A stretch of DNA of 29,676 bases from JAPHTQ01 sp046484535 (GTDB lineage Bacteria > Pseudomonadota > Gammaproteobacteria > Thiohalomonadales > Thiohalomonadaceae): the NCBI GenBank assembly GCA_046484535.1, contig JAWOIT010000035.1:1-29676 (forward strand), read 5' to 3'. A model generated the notes under the pieces. It was not told where the DNA came from. It was given only the letters and a program-made list of their open reading frames with translations, and did not search any database. This document shows positions 15,709 to 23,820 of this stretch, one piece after another (within the stretch, counting starts at the first letter, position 1; every line of letters begins with the position of its first letter). The translations under genes and the position numbers were made by a program.

Positions 15709-16602
15709 ATGAAGGCAACACAATTACAGTTTTTGGATAGAATGAAACAGCGCTTAAGCAGAGTACTTTGCGTGGGTCTGTGTTCGCTTGCCTGTCTGGG
15801 CGGCATGTCCGGCAGCGTTATGGCAGACGCCAATCTGATGGTCACTCCCAGCCGGGTGGTGTTCGAAGAGCGGACCCGCAGCGCCCAGGTGACGCTGCTC
15901 AACAAGGGCGATGAGACCGGGACATTCCGTATCTCCTTTATCCGCCGGCAGATGACCGAAAGCGGTCGGTTTGTCGAGGCTGAGGAGGATGAGACGGGTC
16001 TATATTCGGATGCGATGGTGCGCTATTCGCCGCGACAGATCACCCTGCCGCCGGGTCAGCCCCAGGTGGTGCGCTTGATGCTGCGAAAGCCGCGGGATCT
16101 GGAGGAAGGGGAGTATCGTTCGCACATGCTGTTCCAGTCGATCCCGGACGCCTCAAAGAGCTCCCTGGAGTCGGCGATGGCCGCTGAACAACAGGGGATC
16201 AGCGTGGAGATCATCCCCATCGTCGGTATCTCCATCCCGGTGATTGTCCGCCATGGCAGGCTGGAGAGCGAGGTGCGATTGGAAAATCCCAGGCTCATCC
16301 CGGTCGAGGGGGCCATGAACGGACCACAGGTGGCGCTGGAGATGCACCGCAACGGTAATCGTTCGGTCTACGGCGATTTTCGCGCGATCCTTACGCCGAA
16401 GGGAGACGGTGAGCCGTTGACCGTGGGCCGGGTCAACGGCGTGGCCGTCTATACCCCCAACACCCTGCGCCGGTTTTCGCTGCCGCTGAATATTCCCCGG
16501 GACATTGCCATGGAGGGGGGCGTGTTGCGCGTCCTCTATCTTGAATCGGGTAAGGATGAGAAGAGCGGCTTGCTTGCCGAAACCGAACTTGTCTTAGAGT
16601 GA
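15709..16602 (+). CDS. PapD-like periplasmic fimbrial chaperone
   Basis: A 297-residue protein with a signal peptide (about residues 12-41, ending VMADA) and a two-domain Ig-like chaperone layout. The first domain begins LMVTPSRVVFEERTRSAQVTLLNKGDE and contains VRYSPRQITLPPGQPQVVRLMLRKP, the region that in PapD-type chaperones forms the G1 donor strand. Such chaperones cap subunits in the periplasm and hand them to an outer-membrane usher. The presence of three DUF4402 subunits upstream and a large beta-barrel protein downstream fits. ATG 15709 is used; ATG 15742 gives a tidier signal peptide and is possible. The stop overlaps the GTG upstream of the usher start, so the two are coupled. Confidence 0.82.
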   Translation: MKATQLQFLDRMKQRLSRVLCVGLCSLACLGGMSGSVMADANLMVTPSRVVFEERTRSAQVTLLNKGDETGTFRISFIRRQMTESGRFVEAEEDETGLYSDAMVRYSPRQITLPPGQPQVVRLMLRKPRDLEEGEYRSHMLFQSIPDASKSSLESAMAAEQQGISVEIIPIVGISIPVIVRHGRLESEVRLENPRLIPVEGAMNGPQVALEMHRNGNRSVYGDFRAILTPKGDGEPLTVGRVNGVAVYTPNTLRRFSLPLNIPRDIAMEGGVLRVLYLESGKDEKSGLLAETELVLE

Positions 16603-16613
16603 AATGGGGAAAT

Positions 16614-19274
16614 ATGCCGCACGGGACTGTTGCGTTTTTCCCGCTGCTCACTTTGTTGCTTTGCCTTTTTGCCCCCATCGCCACCGCAGCGGAAGACGGA
16701 GCCGCTCAGCCTAATTCGGAGACCGAACGCCTGCAACCCCGGGACGCTGATCTGCGGGTGCTGGAGATCCGTGTCGACGCCTACACCTTTGACGATGTTA
16801 TCGGCGCCTATCAGTATCAGGATGTCATCCTGCTGCCGCTGGGCGGGTTGGCCTATATTTTGGATCTGGCGATCGATGTCGGCACGGAGGTGGCCGACGG
16901 TTTTGTGATCAGCGAGAAGAATACCTTCTATCTCGATACCAGCCGCCAAGAGATCATCCTCAACGGCAAGACAGCGGGTTATCCGCCGGAGTTGGTCCAG
17001 GTGTACGACGGCGAGATCTATGTCGAATCGGCGCTGCTGGGTAAATGGCTCGGGATGACCTTCGATATCGATCTCTACGGTTCACGGGTGTGGGTCCGCT
17101 CGGAGCGAAAGCTCCCTTTTCTGGCGCGAATCGAGCGTGAGCAGCGGATCGCAAAATCGCTCGCCAACCTGAACCAAAAGCGTGAGCAGTTTCCACGCCA
17201 CCATGAAAGCTACCAAAATTACGACCCTCCCTTTATCGATCAGACCTTGAGTCTTGGCAGGCGCTACAGTGATACGGGCGACGATACCTCTGTGCGTTCA
17301 ACCACGCACGCCACAGCCGACCTGCTGCAGCATGAATCCAACTGGTATCTCACCATGAACGACGAGGACGAAGTGGACGAATTTCGGCTGACTTTGGGCC
17401 GCACGGACCCGGAAGGCAGGCTGCTCGGGCCGCTGGGGGCAGGGGAATACCGCTTCGGTCATGTGTCCGAACCGCGAATCGGATTGGTCACCCTCCCCGC
17501 CGAGCTGGAGTATGGCGCGGTGGTCAGCAGTTACCCGGTCGGATTGCAGAGCGAGTATGATCGCCACCGTTTTACCGGGGAGTTGCTGCCGGGTTGGGAG
17601 GTGGAGCTCTACCGCAATAATGCGCTGATCGGTTATCAACAGACGCCGGTCAACGGCCAGTATGATTTCCAGGATGTCCCGCTGCTATTCGGGAGTAATC
17701 ACTTTCGGTTGGTCTTCTACGGTCCGCGGGGCGAAATCCGGGAGCAGGAACAGCGTTTCGATGTCAGCCAGTCACTGACCCCGCAGGGGCAACACTACTA
17801 CCGTGCCTCGGTGACCGCCGATGAGAATGAGCGCGAACGCGCCACCGTTCAGTATGACTACGGATTAACACGAAACCTCTCCAGCAGTTTCAACTATATC
17901 AGTCTGCCGCTGGAAGAGGACGACAATGTGGTGCGGCACAATTATTTGGCGGCGGGTCTGACCGGTTTTTGGGATGGTTTGCGGCTCTCGGCGATGCTGC
18001 TCGATGATGACAGTAGTGGCGATGCAGTTGAGTTGGACCTGCAGACCCGTATCGACTCGACCACCATCGGTTTTACCGATATATATTTGAATGATTTTGT
18101 CAGTGAGGAGTATTCGACCGAGAGCCGGCCGATTTCGCGCAGCAGCAAGATAACGCTGAACACCGCCATCCCGGCATATCTGAGCCCGCGCATTCCGGTC
18201 ACGCTGGGATACAAACGGGATGAGTTGAGCGATGGTGGTGAGGTGACGGAGATCAGCAACCAGCTATCGATGAGTGTGAGGGGGTTCGCCATGACCAACA
18301 CGCTAAGGCGGCAGATGATCACTGACCTGCCGGAGACCACCAACGGTGATTTTCGTCTCAGTACCCACATTCGGAATGTCCGCCTGCGCAGCAGCCTCGC
18401 CTATACCCTTGAGCCGGAGAGTGAGGTTACGTATGTGGCCCTGACCATGAATCCGGGAAAATACGGGGATTACCACCTGAGTTTTGGTCTCAACCACTCC
18501 CTGCGTGATGATTTGTCCGAATACAGCATCAGGGCGAGCAAACTCACAGGCCGCTACGGCCTGAGTATCGGCGGCAGCTACAATACCGATGATGAGATCA
18601 ATCTGAGCCTGGATCTCTCTTTTGGTCTCGGTTATGAACCCCGACGTGAGCGGTGGCAGTCCGATGCCGGCAGGGTTGCCGGTCACGGAAGCGTATCGGT
18701 ACGTTTCTTTGTCGATGCTAATCAGGATGGTATATACAACGAGGGTGATGAGCCGATCACGGGGGCCGGAGTACGCGTCAACGGCGCCTATAGCCGGCAA
18801 CGATCCGATGCGGACGGCATTCTGTTTCTCACCGGCATCCCGGCCTACAATCCGACCGATATCGCTATTGCTCCCGAGACACTGGAGGACCCTCTCTGGC
18901 GGATGGTGTTGGACGGGGTGCAGGTGGTGCCCAGGCCGGGACATACCATCCAGGTGGATTTTCCCGTCTTCATGAGCGGAGAGATAGACGGTACTGTCTA
19001 CCTGAAAAAGGGTGATAGAGAAATGGGCGTGGGTGATGTAACCGTTGAGCTGGTGGATAAGAACGGCCGGGTGATTACCAGAACGAAAACCGCCTACGAC
19101 GGTTTCTATATCCTGACCCAGGCGCCCCTTGGCGATTACCGTGTTCGCATCGGCAAAAATCAGCTTGACCGGATGGACCTAAGCGCCTCGGCTGAAGAGA
19201 GCGTCACCGTTAACGCCGACTACCCCTATGTTAGCGGCGTGGATTTCACCCTTGCGCCTACAGTGAGCGAGTGA
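16614..19274 (+). CDS. Usher-like outer-membrane protein with C-terminal SdrD/transthyretin-like repeats
   Basis: An 886-residue secreted protein with a clear signal peptide (about 1-25). The N-terminal ~170 residues form an alpha/beta periplasmic region (VRVDAYTFDDVIGAYQYQDVILLPLGGLAYIL). The middle ~450 residues are rich in alternating aromatic strands typical of an outer-membrane beta-barrel. The end carries two Ig-like units: one near 700 with a calcium-loop-like segment (DANQDGIYNEGDEP), one from about 788 (GEIDGTVYL). Its position after a chaperone and DUF4402 subunits makes it the likely usher exporting the fibre. I could not match the canonical FimD plug or usher motifs, so it may be a divergent class. 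ATG 16614 follows GGGGA; GTG 16599 overlaps the chaperone stop and has no ribosome-binding site. Confidence 0.72.
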   Translation: MPHGTVAFFPLLTLLLCLFAPIATAAEDGAAQPNSETERLQPRDADLRVLEIRVDAYTFDDVIGAYQYQDVILLPLGGLAYILDLAIDVGTEVADGFVISEKNTFYLDTSRQEIILNGKTAGYPPELVQVYDGEIYVESALLGKWLGMTFDIDLYGSRVWVRSERKLPFLARIEREQRIAKSLANLNQKREQFPRHHESYQNYDPPFIDQTLSLGRRYSDTGDDTSVRSTTHATADLLQHESNWYLTMNDEDEVDEFRLTLGRTDPEGRLLGPLGAGEYRFGHVSEPRIGLVTLPAELEYGAVVSSYPVGLQSEYDRHRFTGELLPGWEVELYRNNALIGYQQTPVNGQYDFQDVPLLFGSNHFRLVFYGPRGEIREQEQRFDVSQSLTPQGQHYYRASVTADENERERATVQYDYGLTRNLSSSFNYISLPLEEDDNVVRHNYLAAGLTGFWDGLRLSAMLLDDDSSGDAVELDLQTRIDSTTIGFTDIYLNDFVSEEYSTESRPISRSSKITLNTAIPAYLSPRIPVTLGYKRDELSDGGEVTEISNQLSMSVRGFAMTNTLRRQMITDLPETTNGDFRLSTHIRNVRLRSSLAYTLEPESEVTYVALTMNPGKYGDYHLSFGLNHSLRDDLSEYSIRASKLTGRYGLSIGGSYNTDDEINLSLDLSFGLGYEPRRERWQSDAGRVAGHGSVSVRFFVDANQDGIYNEGDEPITGAGVRVNGAYSRQRSDADGILFLTGIPAYNPTDIAIAPETLEDPLWRMVLDGVQVVPRPGHTIQVDFPVFMSGEIDGTVYLKKGDREMGVGDVTVELVDKNGRVITRTKTAYDGFYILTQAPLGDYRVRIGKNQLDRMDLSASAEESVTVNADYPYVSGVDFTLAPTVSE

Positions 19275-19304
19275 CCGGCATCGTCGGTGCTCAAACACTC
19301 CCGG

Positions 19305-20252
19305 CTAGCGGCATTCGCAGGCCGGGCGGTTATCGTTAAGGGCAAGCGTACCGACCAGCTGGGAGACCTCGGTCAAATTGTGGCGTTTGAGGTAGTCGAT
19401 GATGCCCTGGTTTATCTTGTGGCAGATAAGCGGGTCATAGAACAGGGCGGTGCCCACCCCAACGGCGGTGGCGCCGGCGATGATGAACTCAATGGCATCC
19501 TCGGCGCCGGCGATGCCGCCCTGGCCGATAATGGGGATGGCGTGGTCGCGGCACACCTGGTAGACCTGGTGGGTCTTCAGTAGCGCCACCGGTTTGATCG
19601 CCGGGCCCGAAAGGCCGCCCTGGTTGTTGCCGAGGATAGGGCTGCGGCTTTCGATATCGATGGCCATGCCCATCAGGGTATTGATCACGGCGAAGGCGTC
19701 GGTACCGGCCTCGATACAGCGTTTGGCGTTACCGGCGATATCGGTCTGGTTGGGCGAGAGCTTGGTGATGATCGGTTTGTCGGTGGCTCCGCGCACCGCC
19801 TCCACCACCCGCGCGGACATCTCCGGGTCATTGCCGAAGGCCACCCCGCCCGCCTTGACGTTGGGGCAGGAGATGTTGATCTCGATGGCGTCGATGGGCG
19901 AATCATTGAACAGCCGGGCTACTTCGGCGTAATCCTCGACGGTGGAGCCGGAGATGTTGGCGATAAACCGGGTCTCCTCAAAATCGAGCTGCGGCAGGAT
20001 TTCATTGATCACATACGAAGCGCCGGGATTTTGCAGGCCGATGGCGTTCAACATCCCCTGCGGGGTTTCATAGACCCGGTGCGGCTGGTTGCCCAGGCGG
20101 GGCTCCAGGGTGGTGCCCTTGAGACAGACCGCGCCAACATCCCGGTTGGAAAAGCCCTTGACCCGGGTATACTCTTCACCGAAACCGACGCAGCCGGAGA
20201 GCAACACCTGTGGGGTATCGAACTTCATGCCACAGAAATCGACGGCCAGCAT
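19305..20252 (-). CDS. pyrD: Dihydroorotate dehydrogenase, class 1B-like
   Basis: A 315-residue FMN-dependent TIM-barrel enzyme oxidising dihydroorotate to orotate in pyrimidine synthesis. Class 1 features are the catalytic cysteine segment (IEINISCPNVKAGGVAFG), the substrate-binding NTLMGMAIDIESR, and the phosphate-binding GQGGIAGAEDAIEFIIAGATAVGVGTAL. The sequence looks like the cytoplasmic 1B type, which normally pairs with an iron-sulfur/FAD subunit (PyrK); no such gene is in the window. ATG 20252 places the start just before the conserved VDFCGMKFDTP; ATG 20273 or GTG 20324 are possible and the ribosome-binding signal does not decide. It is divergent from trmL. Many gammaproteobacteria have the membrane class 2 enzyme instead. 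Confidence 0.9.
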   Translation of the reverse strand: MLAVDFCGMKFDTPQVLLSGCVGFGEEYTRVKGFSNRDVGAVCLKGTTLEPRLGNQPHRVYETPQGMLNAIGLQNPGASYVINEILPQLDFEETRFIANISGSTVEDYAEVARLFNDSPIDAIEINISCPNVKAGGVAFGNDPEMSARVVEAVRGATDKPIITKLSPNQTDIAGNAKRCIEAGTDAFAVINTLMGMAIDIESRSPILGNNQGGLSGPAIKPVALLKTHQVYQVCRDHAIPIIGQGGIAGAEDAIEFIIAGATAVGVGTALFYDPLICHKINQGIIDYLKRHNLTEVSQLVGTLALNDNRPACECR

Positions 20253-20363
20253 GGCCTTCTCTGCATTGATCATGCCTTCACCAAGCGTTTTTGCTTCAGA
20301 TGGTCGGAATTTTACATGAATCACACCGCGCGCGCCTCAGGCGGGAGGGTGAAAAGGAAGAAA

Positions 20364-20828
20364 ATGCTGCAGATCGTGCTTTATGAGCCGGAGATCCCGC
20401 CCAATACCGGCAACATCATCCGCCTCTGCGCCAACACGGGCGCGCGGCTCCACCTGATCCGGCCGCTGGGTTTCGACATGGAGGACAAACGGTTGCGCCG
20501 TGCCGGGCTGGATTATCATGAGTTTGCCAAGGTCGAGGTCCATGACAGCCTGGAGGTCTTTATAGAAAGTGAGCGCCCACTTCGCCTGTTTGCCTGCACA
20601 ACCCGAGGTAGTCGACCCTACAGTGAGGTGGAATATGAAGAGGGCGACGCCTTGCTGTTCGGGCCGGAGACCCGGGGACTGCCACAGGGGGTGTTGGACA
20701 GATTGCCGGAAGAGCGGTTGTTACGACTACCGATGTTGCCGCACAGTCGCAGCCTCAACCTCTCCAACGCCGTAGCGGTATTCGTCTATGAGGCCTGGCG
20801 TCAGTTCGGTTTCGACGGCGCGGTGTAA
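20364..20828 (+). CDS. trmL: tRNA (cytidine(34)-2'-O)-methyltransferase TrmL
   Basis: A 154-residue SPOUT-class methyltransferase that 2'-O-methylates the wobble base C34/cmnm5U34 of tRNA-Leu isoacceptors using SAM. Conserved features are the N-terminal LYEPEIPPNTGNIIRLCANTG, LFGPETRGLP (SAM-binding knot) and RSLNLSNAVAVFVYEAWRQ. Length agrees with E. coli TrmL (157). ATG 20364 has AGGA at 6-9 nt upstream; the frame is open further upstream but antisense to pyrD. Repeat pair E starts 6 nt after the stop codon and separates this gene from the convergent gpsA. Confidence 0.95.
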   Translation: MLQIVLYEPEIPPNTGNIIRLCANTGARLHLIRPLGFDMEDKRLRRAGLDYHEFAKVEVHDSLEVFIESERPLRLFACTTRGSRPYSEVEYEEGDALLFGPETRGLPQGVLDRLPEERLLRLPMLPHSRSLNLSNAVAVFVYEAWRQFGFDGAV

Positions 20829-20833
20829 AATAG

Positions 20834-21007
20834 TAACGCAGAGGTCGCAAAGACGCGGAGAACGCAGAGGGTAGCGAAGCTGTAGGCTGGGGGGTCATGC
20901 CTTGCAGGTTATGGCGCTTTAAGCCCGGTGTAGATGGCCGAAAATGGCCAAGATCGCAGCCTTGGTGGTCTCTGCGTCCTTTGCGTTTCTGCGCTTTTGG
21001 CGTTAAA
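20834..21007. repeat. Inverted-repeat pair E of the CRCARAGR family
   Basis: The left arm 20834-20870 carries CGCAGAGGT, CGCAAAGA, CGCGGAGAA, CGCAGAGG. The right arm 20969-21007 is the imperfect reverse complement (CGCCAAAAG, CGCAGAAA, CGCAAAGGA, CGCAGAGA), sharing the outer TAACGC. The 98 bp between the arms is non-coding. The pair exactly fills the space between two convergent genes, 6 nt from the trmL stop and 5 nt from the gpsA stop, so it could double as a bidirectional hairpin terminator. Confidence 0.83.
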
Positions 21008-21011
21008 TGTT

Positions 21012-22028
21012 TCAGTCCGTCTCGGCCTTCTGCTCGCGCTCCAACAGGGCGGCCACCGCCTCGTGGGGAGGAATCCCCTCATACAAGACCCGCCAAACCT
21101 GTTCTATGATGGGCATCTCTACACCGAGCTCCTGCGCCAGGCTGAGGACCTCGGGTGCGCTTTTAACCCCCTCCACCGCCTGCCCGATGGCGGTGACGGC
21201 TTCCTCCAGACTTTTGCCCTGTCCCAGCGCCAGGCCAACACGTCGGTTGCGTGACTGATCATCCGTGCAGGTCAAGACCAGGTCGCCCAGCCCGGCCAGG
21301 CCCATAAAGGTCTCCGGTTGGCCCCCAAGGGGAGTGCCCAGCCGCATCAGTTCGGCAAGGCCACGGGTGATGAGCGCGGCCCGGGTATTGGCGCCATAAC
21401 CCAGGCCGTCGGCGATGCCGGCGGCAATCGCCAAAACATTTTTACAGGCGCCGCCGAGTTCAACCCCAACCATATCGTTTGCGGTATAAGCGCGGAAGGT
21501 GCCGCCGTGGAGGCAGGAGGCGAAATGATCCGCCGTGGCCGGATCAGCGGAGGCGACAGTGACTGCGGTGGGCAAGCCTTTCGCCACCTCTATGGCGAAG
21601 GTGGGACCGGAAACAACGGCAGTGAAACATTCCTCGCCGAGAACTTCCTGCGCAACCTGATGCAGAAGTTTGTGGCTGCCAGGCTCCAAGCCCTTGGTGC
21701 TCCAGGCCAGGCGTTTTGAGGCAGTGAGCTGGGGGGCGATCTGCTCCAGTGTGTGGCGAAAGGCGTGGCTCGGAACCACCACAAGCAGATCGCCGGCCTG
21801 GCTTACCGCCTGTGTCAGGTCGGTAACCGGCTGGAGTTTGTCGGGAAGTGAAATGTCCGGAAGATAGACCTTATTACATCGATCTGCCGCCATTTTCTCC
21901 ATACTTTCACGATCTCTCCCCCACAACAAGGTGTCTACCCCATTGCGGGCCAGCTGAATGGCCAGAGCGGTGCCCCAGGAGCCGGCGCCAAGTACGGCAA
22001 TGGGGCCATTGCATGAGGAGTGCGGCAT
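21012..22028 (-). CDS. gpsA: Glycerol-3-phosphate dehydrogenase [NAD(P)+]
   Basis: A 338-residue cytoplasmic enzyme reducing dihydroxyacetone phosphate to sn-glycerol-3-phosphate for phospholipid synthesis. The N-terminal Rossmann motif is IAVLGAGSWGTALA. Further signatures are VVVPSHAFR, WSTKGLEPGS, VSGPTFAIEVAKGLPTAV, and GACKNVLAIAAGIADGLGYGANTRAALITRGLAE with the catalytic lysine. Length matches E. coli GpsA (339). ATG 22028 lies 4 nt after the secB stop, so the genes are tightly coupled; no strong Shine-Dalgarno is seen, consistent with coupled translation. It ends the arsR-rhodanese-grxC-trxC-secB-gpsA block. Confidence 0.97.
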   Translation of the reverse strand: MPHSSCNGPIAVLGAGSWGTALAIQLARNGVDTLLWGRDRESMEKMAADRCNKVYLPDISLPDKLQPVTDLTQAVSQAGDLLVVVPSHAFRHTLEQIAPQLTASKRLAWSTKGLEPGSHKLLHQVAQEVLGEECFTAVVSGPTFAIEVAKGLPTAVTVASADPATADHFASCLHGGTFRAYTANDMVGVELGGACKNVLAIAAGIADGLGYGANTRAALITRGLAELMRLGTPLGGQPETFMGLAGLGDLVLTCTDDQSRNRRVGLALGQGKSLEEAVTAIGQAVEGVKSAPEVLSLAQELGVEMPIIEQVWRVLYEGIPPHEAVAALLEREQKAETD

Positions 22029-22032
22029 GATT

Positions 22033-22515
22033 CTAGTGGACCGGATCCTTGTTCGACTCAGCGGCATTCTGCTGTTGCTGTTGAAGGTGCTGAGCGTAGA
22101 GGGCGTCGAAGTTGATGGGTTGCAGCACCATTTGCGGGAAACTGCCCTTGCCGACCAGATCGGAGACCACCTCGCGAACATAAGGGAAAAGGGTGTTGGG
22201 GCAGTAGCTGTGAATCATGCCGCCGAGGTCCTGTTCGCTGAAACCGCGAAGGGTAAAGATGCCGGCTTGCTGAACTTCAGCCAGATAGGCGGTTTTCTCA
22301 CCAAGTTTTGCGGTAACGGTCACGGATAATACTATCTCGTAGACATTATCACTGAGCTTGTCGCCTCGTGAGTTGATTTCGACATTGACCTCGGGCTCCC
22401 ACTTTTCGGTAAAAATAGCCGGGGAGTTGGGAGTCTCGAATGAGATATCTTTGGTGTAAATCCGCTGGACGGCGAATTGTGGACCATCCTGTTGGGCGTT
22501 GTTGTTTTCGCTCAT
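22033..22515 (-). CDS. secB: Protein-export chaperone SecB
   Basis: A 160-residue tetrameric cytoplasmic chaperone that keeps preproteins unfolded and delivers them to SecA. Signatures are FAVQRIYTKDISFETPNSPAIF, EVQQAGIFTLRGFSE, and CPNTLFPYVREVVSDLVGKGSFPQMVLQPINFDALY. ATG 22515 is supported by AGGA at 8 nt and by the family N-terminus; the frame is open further upstream as overlap with trxC. The C-terminus has a Gln-rich stretch. In E. coli secB also sits between grxC and gpsA; here trxC is added before it. Confidence 0.97.
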   Translation of the reverse strand: MSENNNAQQDGPQFAVQRIYTKDISFETPNSPAIFTEKWEPEVNVEINSRGDKLSDNVYEIVLSVTVTAKLGEKTAYLAEVQQAGIFTLRGFSEQDLGGMIHSYCPNTLFPYVREVVSDLVGKGSFPQMVLQPINFDALYAQHLQQQQQNAAESNKDPVH

Positions 22516-22573
22516 AGTGATTCCTGATTGTTTTATAAATGTCGCGGGCGTGGTGCGGCGGGCGTCGGCAAGT

Positions 22574-23008
22574 TCAAAGGTGACGACGGGTCCAGGCCAG
22601 CAGGTTACTGAGATCCATGGCCCCGGCGATTCGGTCCACCTCCACTCCCTCATTAAATAAGGCAAGGGTGGGAATGCTACGGATACCGTACTGTGCGGCC
22701 AGTCCCTGTTCCTGTTCGGTATTAACCTTGGCGAGCTGCACCTGAGGCTGCAGTTGTTCGGCTGCCTGAACGAAAATCGGCGCCATCATCTTGCAGGGGC
22801 CGCACCAGGGGGCCCAGAAGTCGACCAGTACCGGGATGTCGCTGCGGCTGATATGACGACTGAAGTTCCCCTGACCCAGTTCCGTCGGCTTGCCGTCGAA
22901 CAGCGGCTGTTTGCAGCGACCGCACTTAGCGCCGGCGCCCGGCTTTGCCTGCGGGACACGATTGATGCTGTGACAATGAGGGCAAACGATGTGCAGCGCG
23001 TCGTTCAT
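22574..23008 (-). CDS. trxC: Thioredoxin 2 with N-terminal zinc finger
   Basis: A 144-residue TrxC-type thioredoxin. The N-terminal zinc finger uses Cys9/Cys12 and Cys29/Cys32 (CPHC...CGRC), followed by a thioredoxin fold with the active site WCGPC (Cys69/Cys72) and cis-Pro in SIPTLALF. TrxC reduces cytoplasmic disulfides, and its zinc finger tunes its redox potential. It lies between grxC and secB in a minus-strand series that begins with a rhodanese and a thiol-type ArsR regulator, so oxidative or sulfur-stress expression is plausible. Confidence 0.95.
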   Translation of the reverse strand: MNDALHIVCPHCHSINRVPQAKPGAGAKCGRCKQPLFDGKPTELGQGNFSRHISRSDIPVLVDFWAPWCGPCKMMAPIFVQAAEQLQPQVQLAKVNTEQEQGLAAQYGIRSIPTLALFNEGVEVDRIAGAMDLSNLLAWTRRHL

Positions 23009-23027
23009 GGTGTGTCAGGCAGTGATG

Positions 23028-23285
23028 TCAGAGACCGAGGCGTTCATCCAGTTCACCGTCGATATCCAACTCCGAGAGCTCATCGAAACCGCCGACATGG
23101 TAGTCATCGATGAAGATCTGCGGCACCGAGGTGCTGCCGCCTGCCTTCTTTTCCATCTCCGGCCGCAACTCCGGCTGATCATCGATGCGGATATCGGTGT
23201 ATTCCACGCCTTTTTTATCCAGCAGATTGCGTGCACGGATACAAAAAGGGCATGCGGCGGTGGTGTACATAACGACATTTGGCAT
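23028..23285 (-). CDS. grxC: Glutaredoxin 3
   Basis: An 85-residue glutaredoxin with dithiol active site CPFC (Cys12/Cys15), TSVPQIFIDDYHVGG (cis-Pro and glutathione-binding segment) and standard length. It reduces disulfides and glutathione mixed disulfides, including that of ribonucleotide reductase. It is 10 nt downstream of the rhodanese and 19 nt before trxC, indicating one transcript. The neighbour order rhodanese-grxC-secB is widely kept in gammaproteobacteria. Confidence 0.96.
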   Translation of the reverse strand: MPNVVMYTTAACPFCIRARNLLDKKGVEYTDIRIDDQPELRPEMEKKAGGSTSVPQIFIDDYHVGGFDELSELDIDGELDERLGL

Positions 23286-23295
23286 GGTGATAATC

Positions 23296-23742
23296 CTATT
23301 TGCGTTTTTTCTTTTTGGTCTGCTTTTGCAGGGGCAGACCCGCGTTTTGCCAGGCCATCACACCGCCCTTGAGATTATAGAGGTTCTCAAAACCGTTTTT
23401 GCGCAGCTTGGCGCAGGCGTTGGCGGAGCGATGGCCGCTACGGCAACTGACTATGATCGGCTTTTGGCGATACTTTTCAAGCTCTTTAAGCCGCTCGTTG
23501 AGTTTTCCCAGGGGGATGTGCGTGGAGTCGAGGATGTGGCCTTCCTTGTATTCGCTGTCTTCGCGCACATCCAGCATAAGTGCATCCTCATGGTTGAGAA
23601 TTTGCACGGATTCGGTTGGGCCGATCTCCTTGAAGCCGCGCATACGGCTGCCAAGTCCGCCGCTGAACATCATAAACAGGATGATGGCCAGGGCCAGGAA
23701 CAGGTCCCAGTGGTTGGTGGCGAACTCGATAAATTGTGACAT
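23296..23742 (-). CDS. Membrane-anchored rhodanese-like protein (YibN type)
   Basis: A 148-residue protein with one N-terminal transmembrane helix (about residues 12-30) and a single rhodanese domain. The catalytic loop is VSCRSGHRS with Cys100, and LMLDVREDSEYKEGHI is the usual rhodanese entry motif. The C-terminus is a lysine-rich tail. Rhodaneses transfer sulfane sulfur through a cysteine persulfide. It corresponds in position and layout to E. coli yibN, upstream of grxC and secB. An ArsR-type regulator with a persulfide-sensor-like cysteine pair is encoded just upstream, which fits a sulfane-sulfur response. Confidence 0.93.
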   Translation of the reverse strand: MSQFIEFATNHWDLFLALAIILFMMFSGGLGSRMRGFKEIGPTESVQILNHEDALMLDVREDSEYKEGHILDSTHIPLGKLNERLKELEKYRQKPIIVSCRSGHRSANACAKLRKNGFENLYNLKGGVMAWQNAGLPLQKQTKKKKRK

Positions 23743-23820
23743 AGATACTTAAAGATAAAGTGAGTGAGTATTTACTACCACGGTAATGGCCGTCGGTATG
23801 CGTACAGCTTTCGCTTACGG

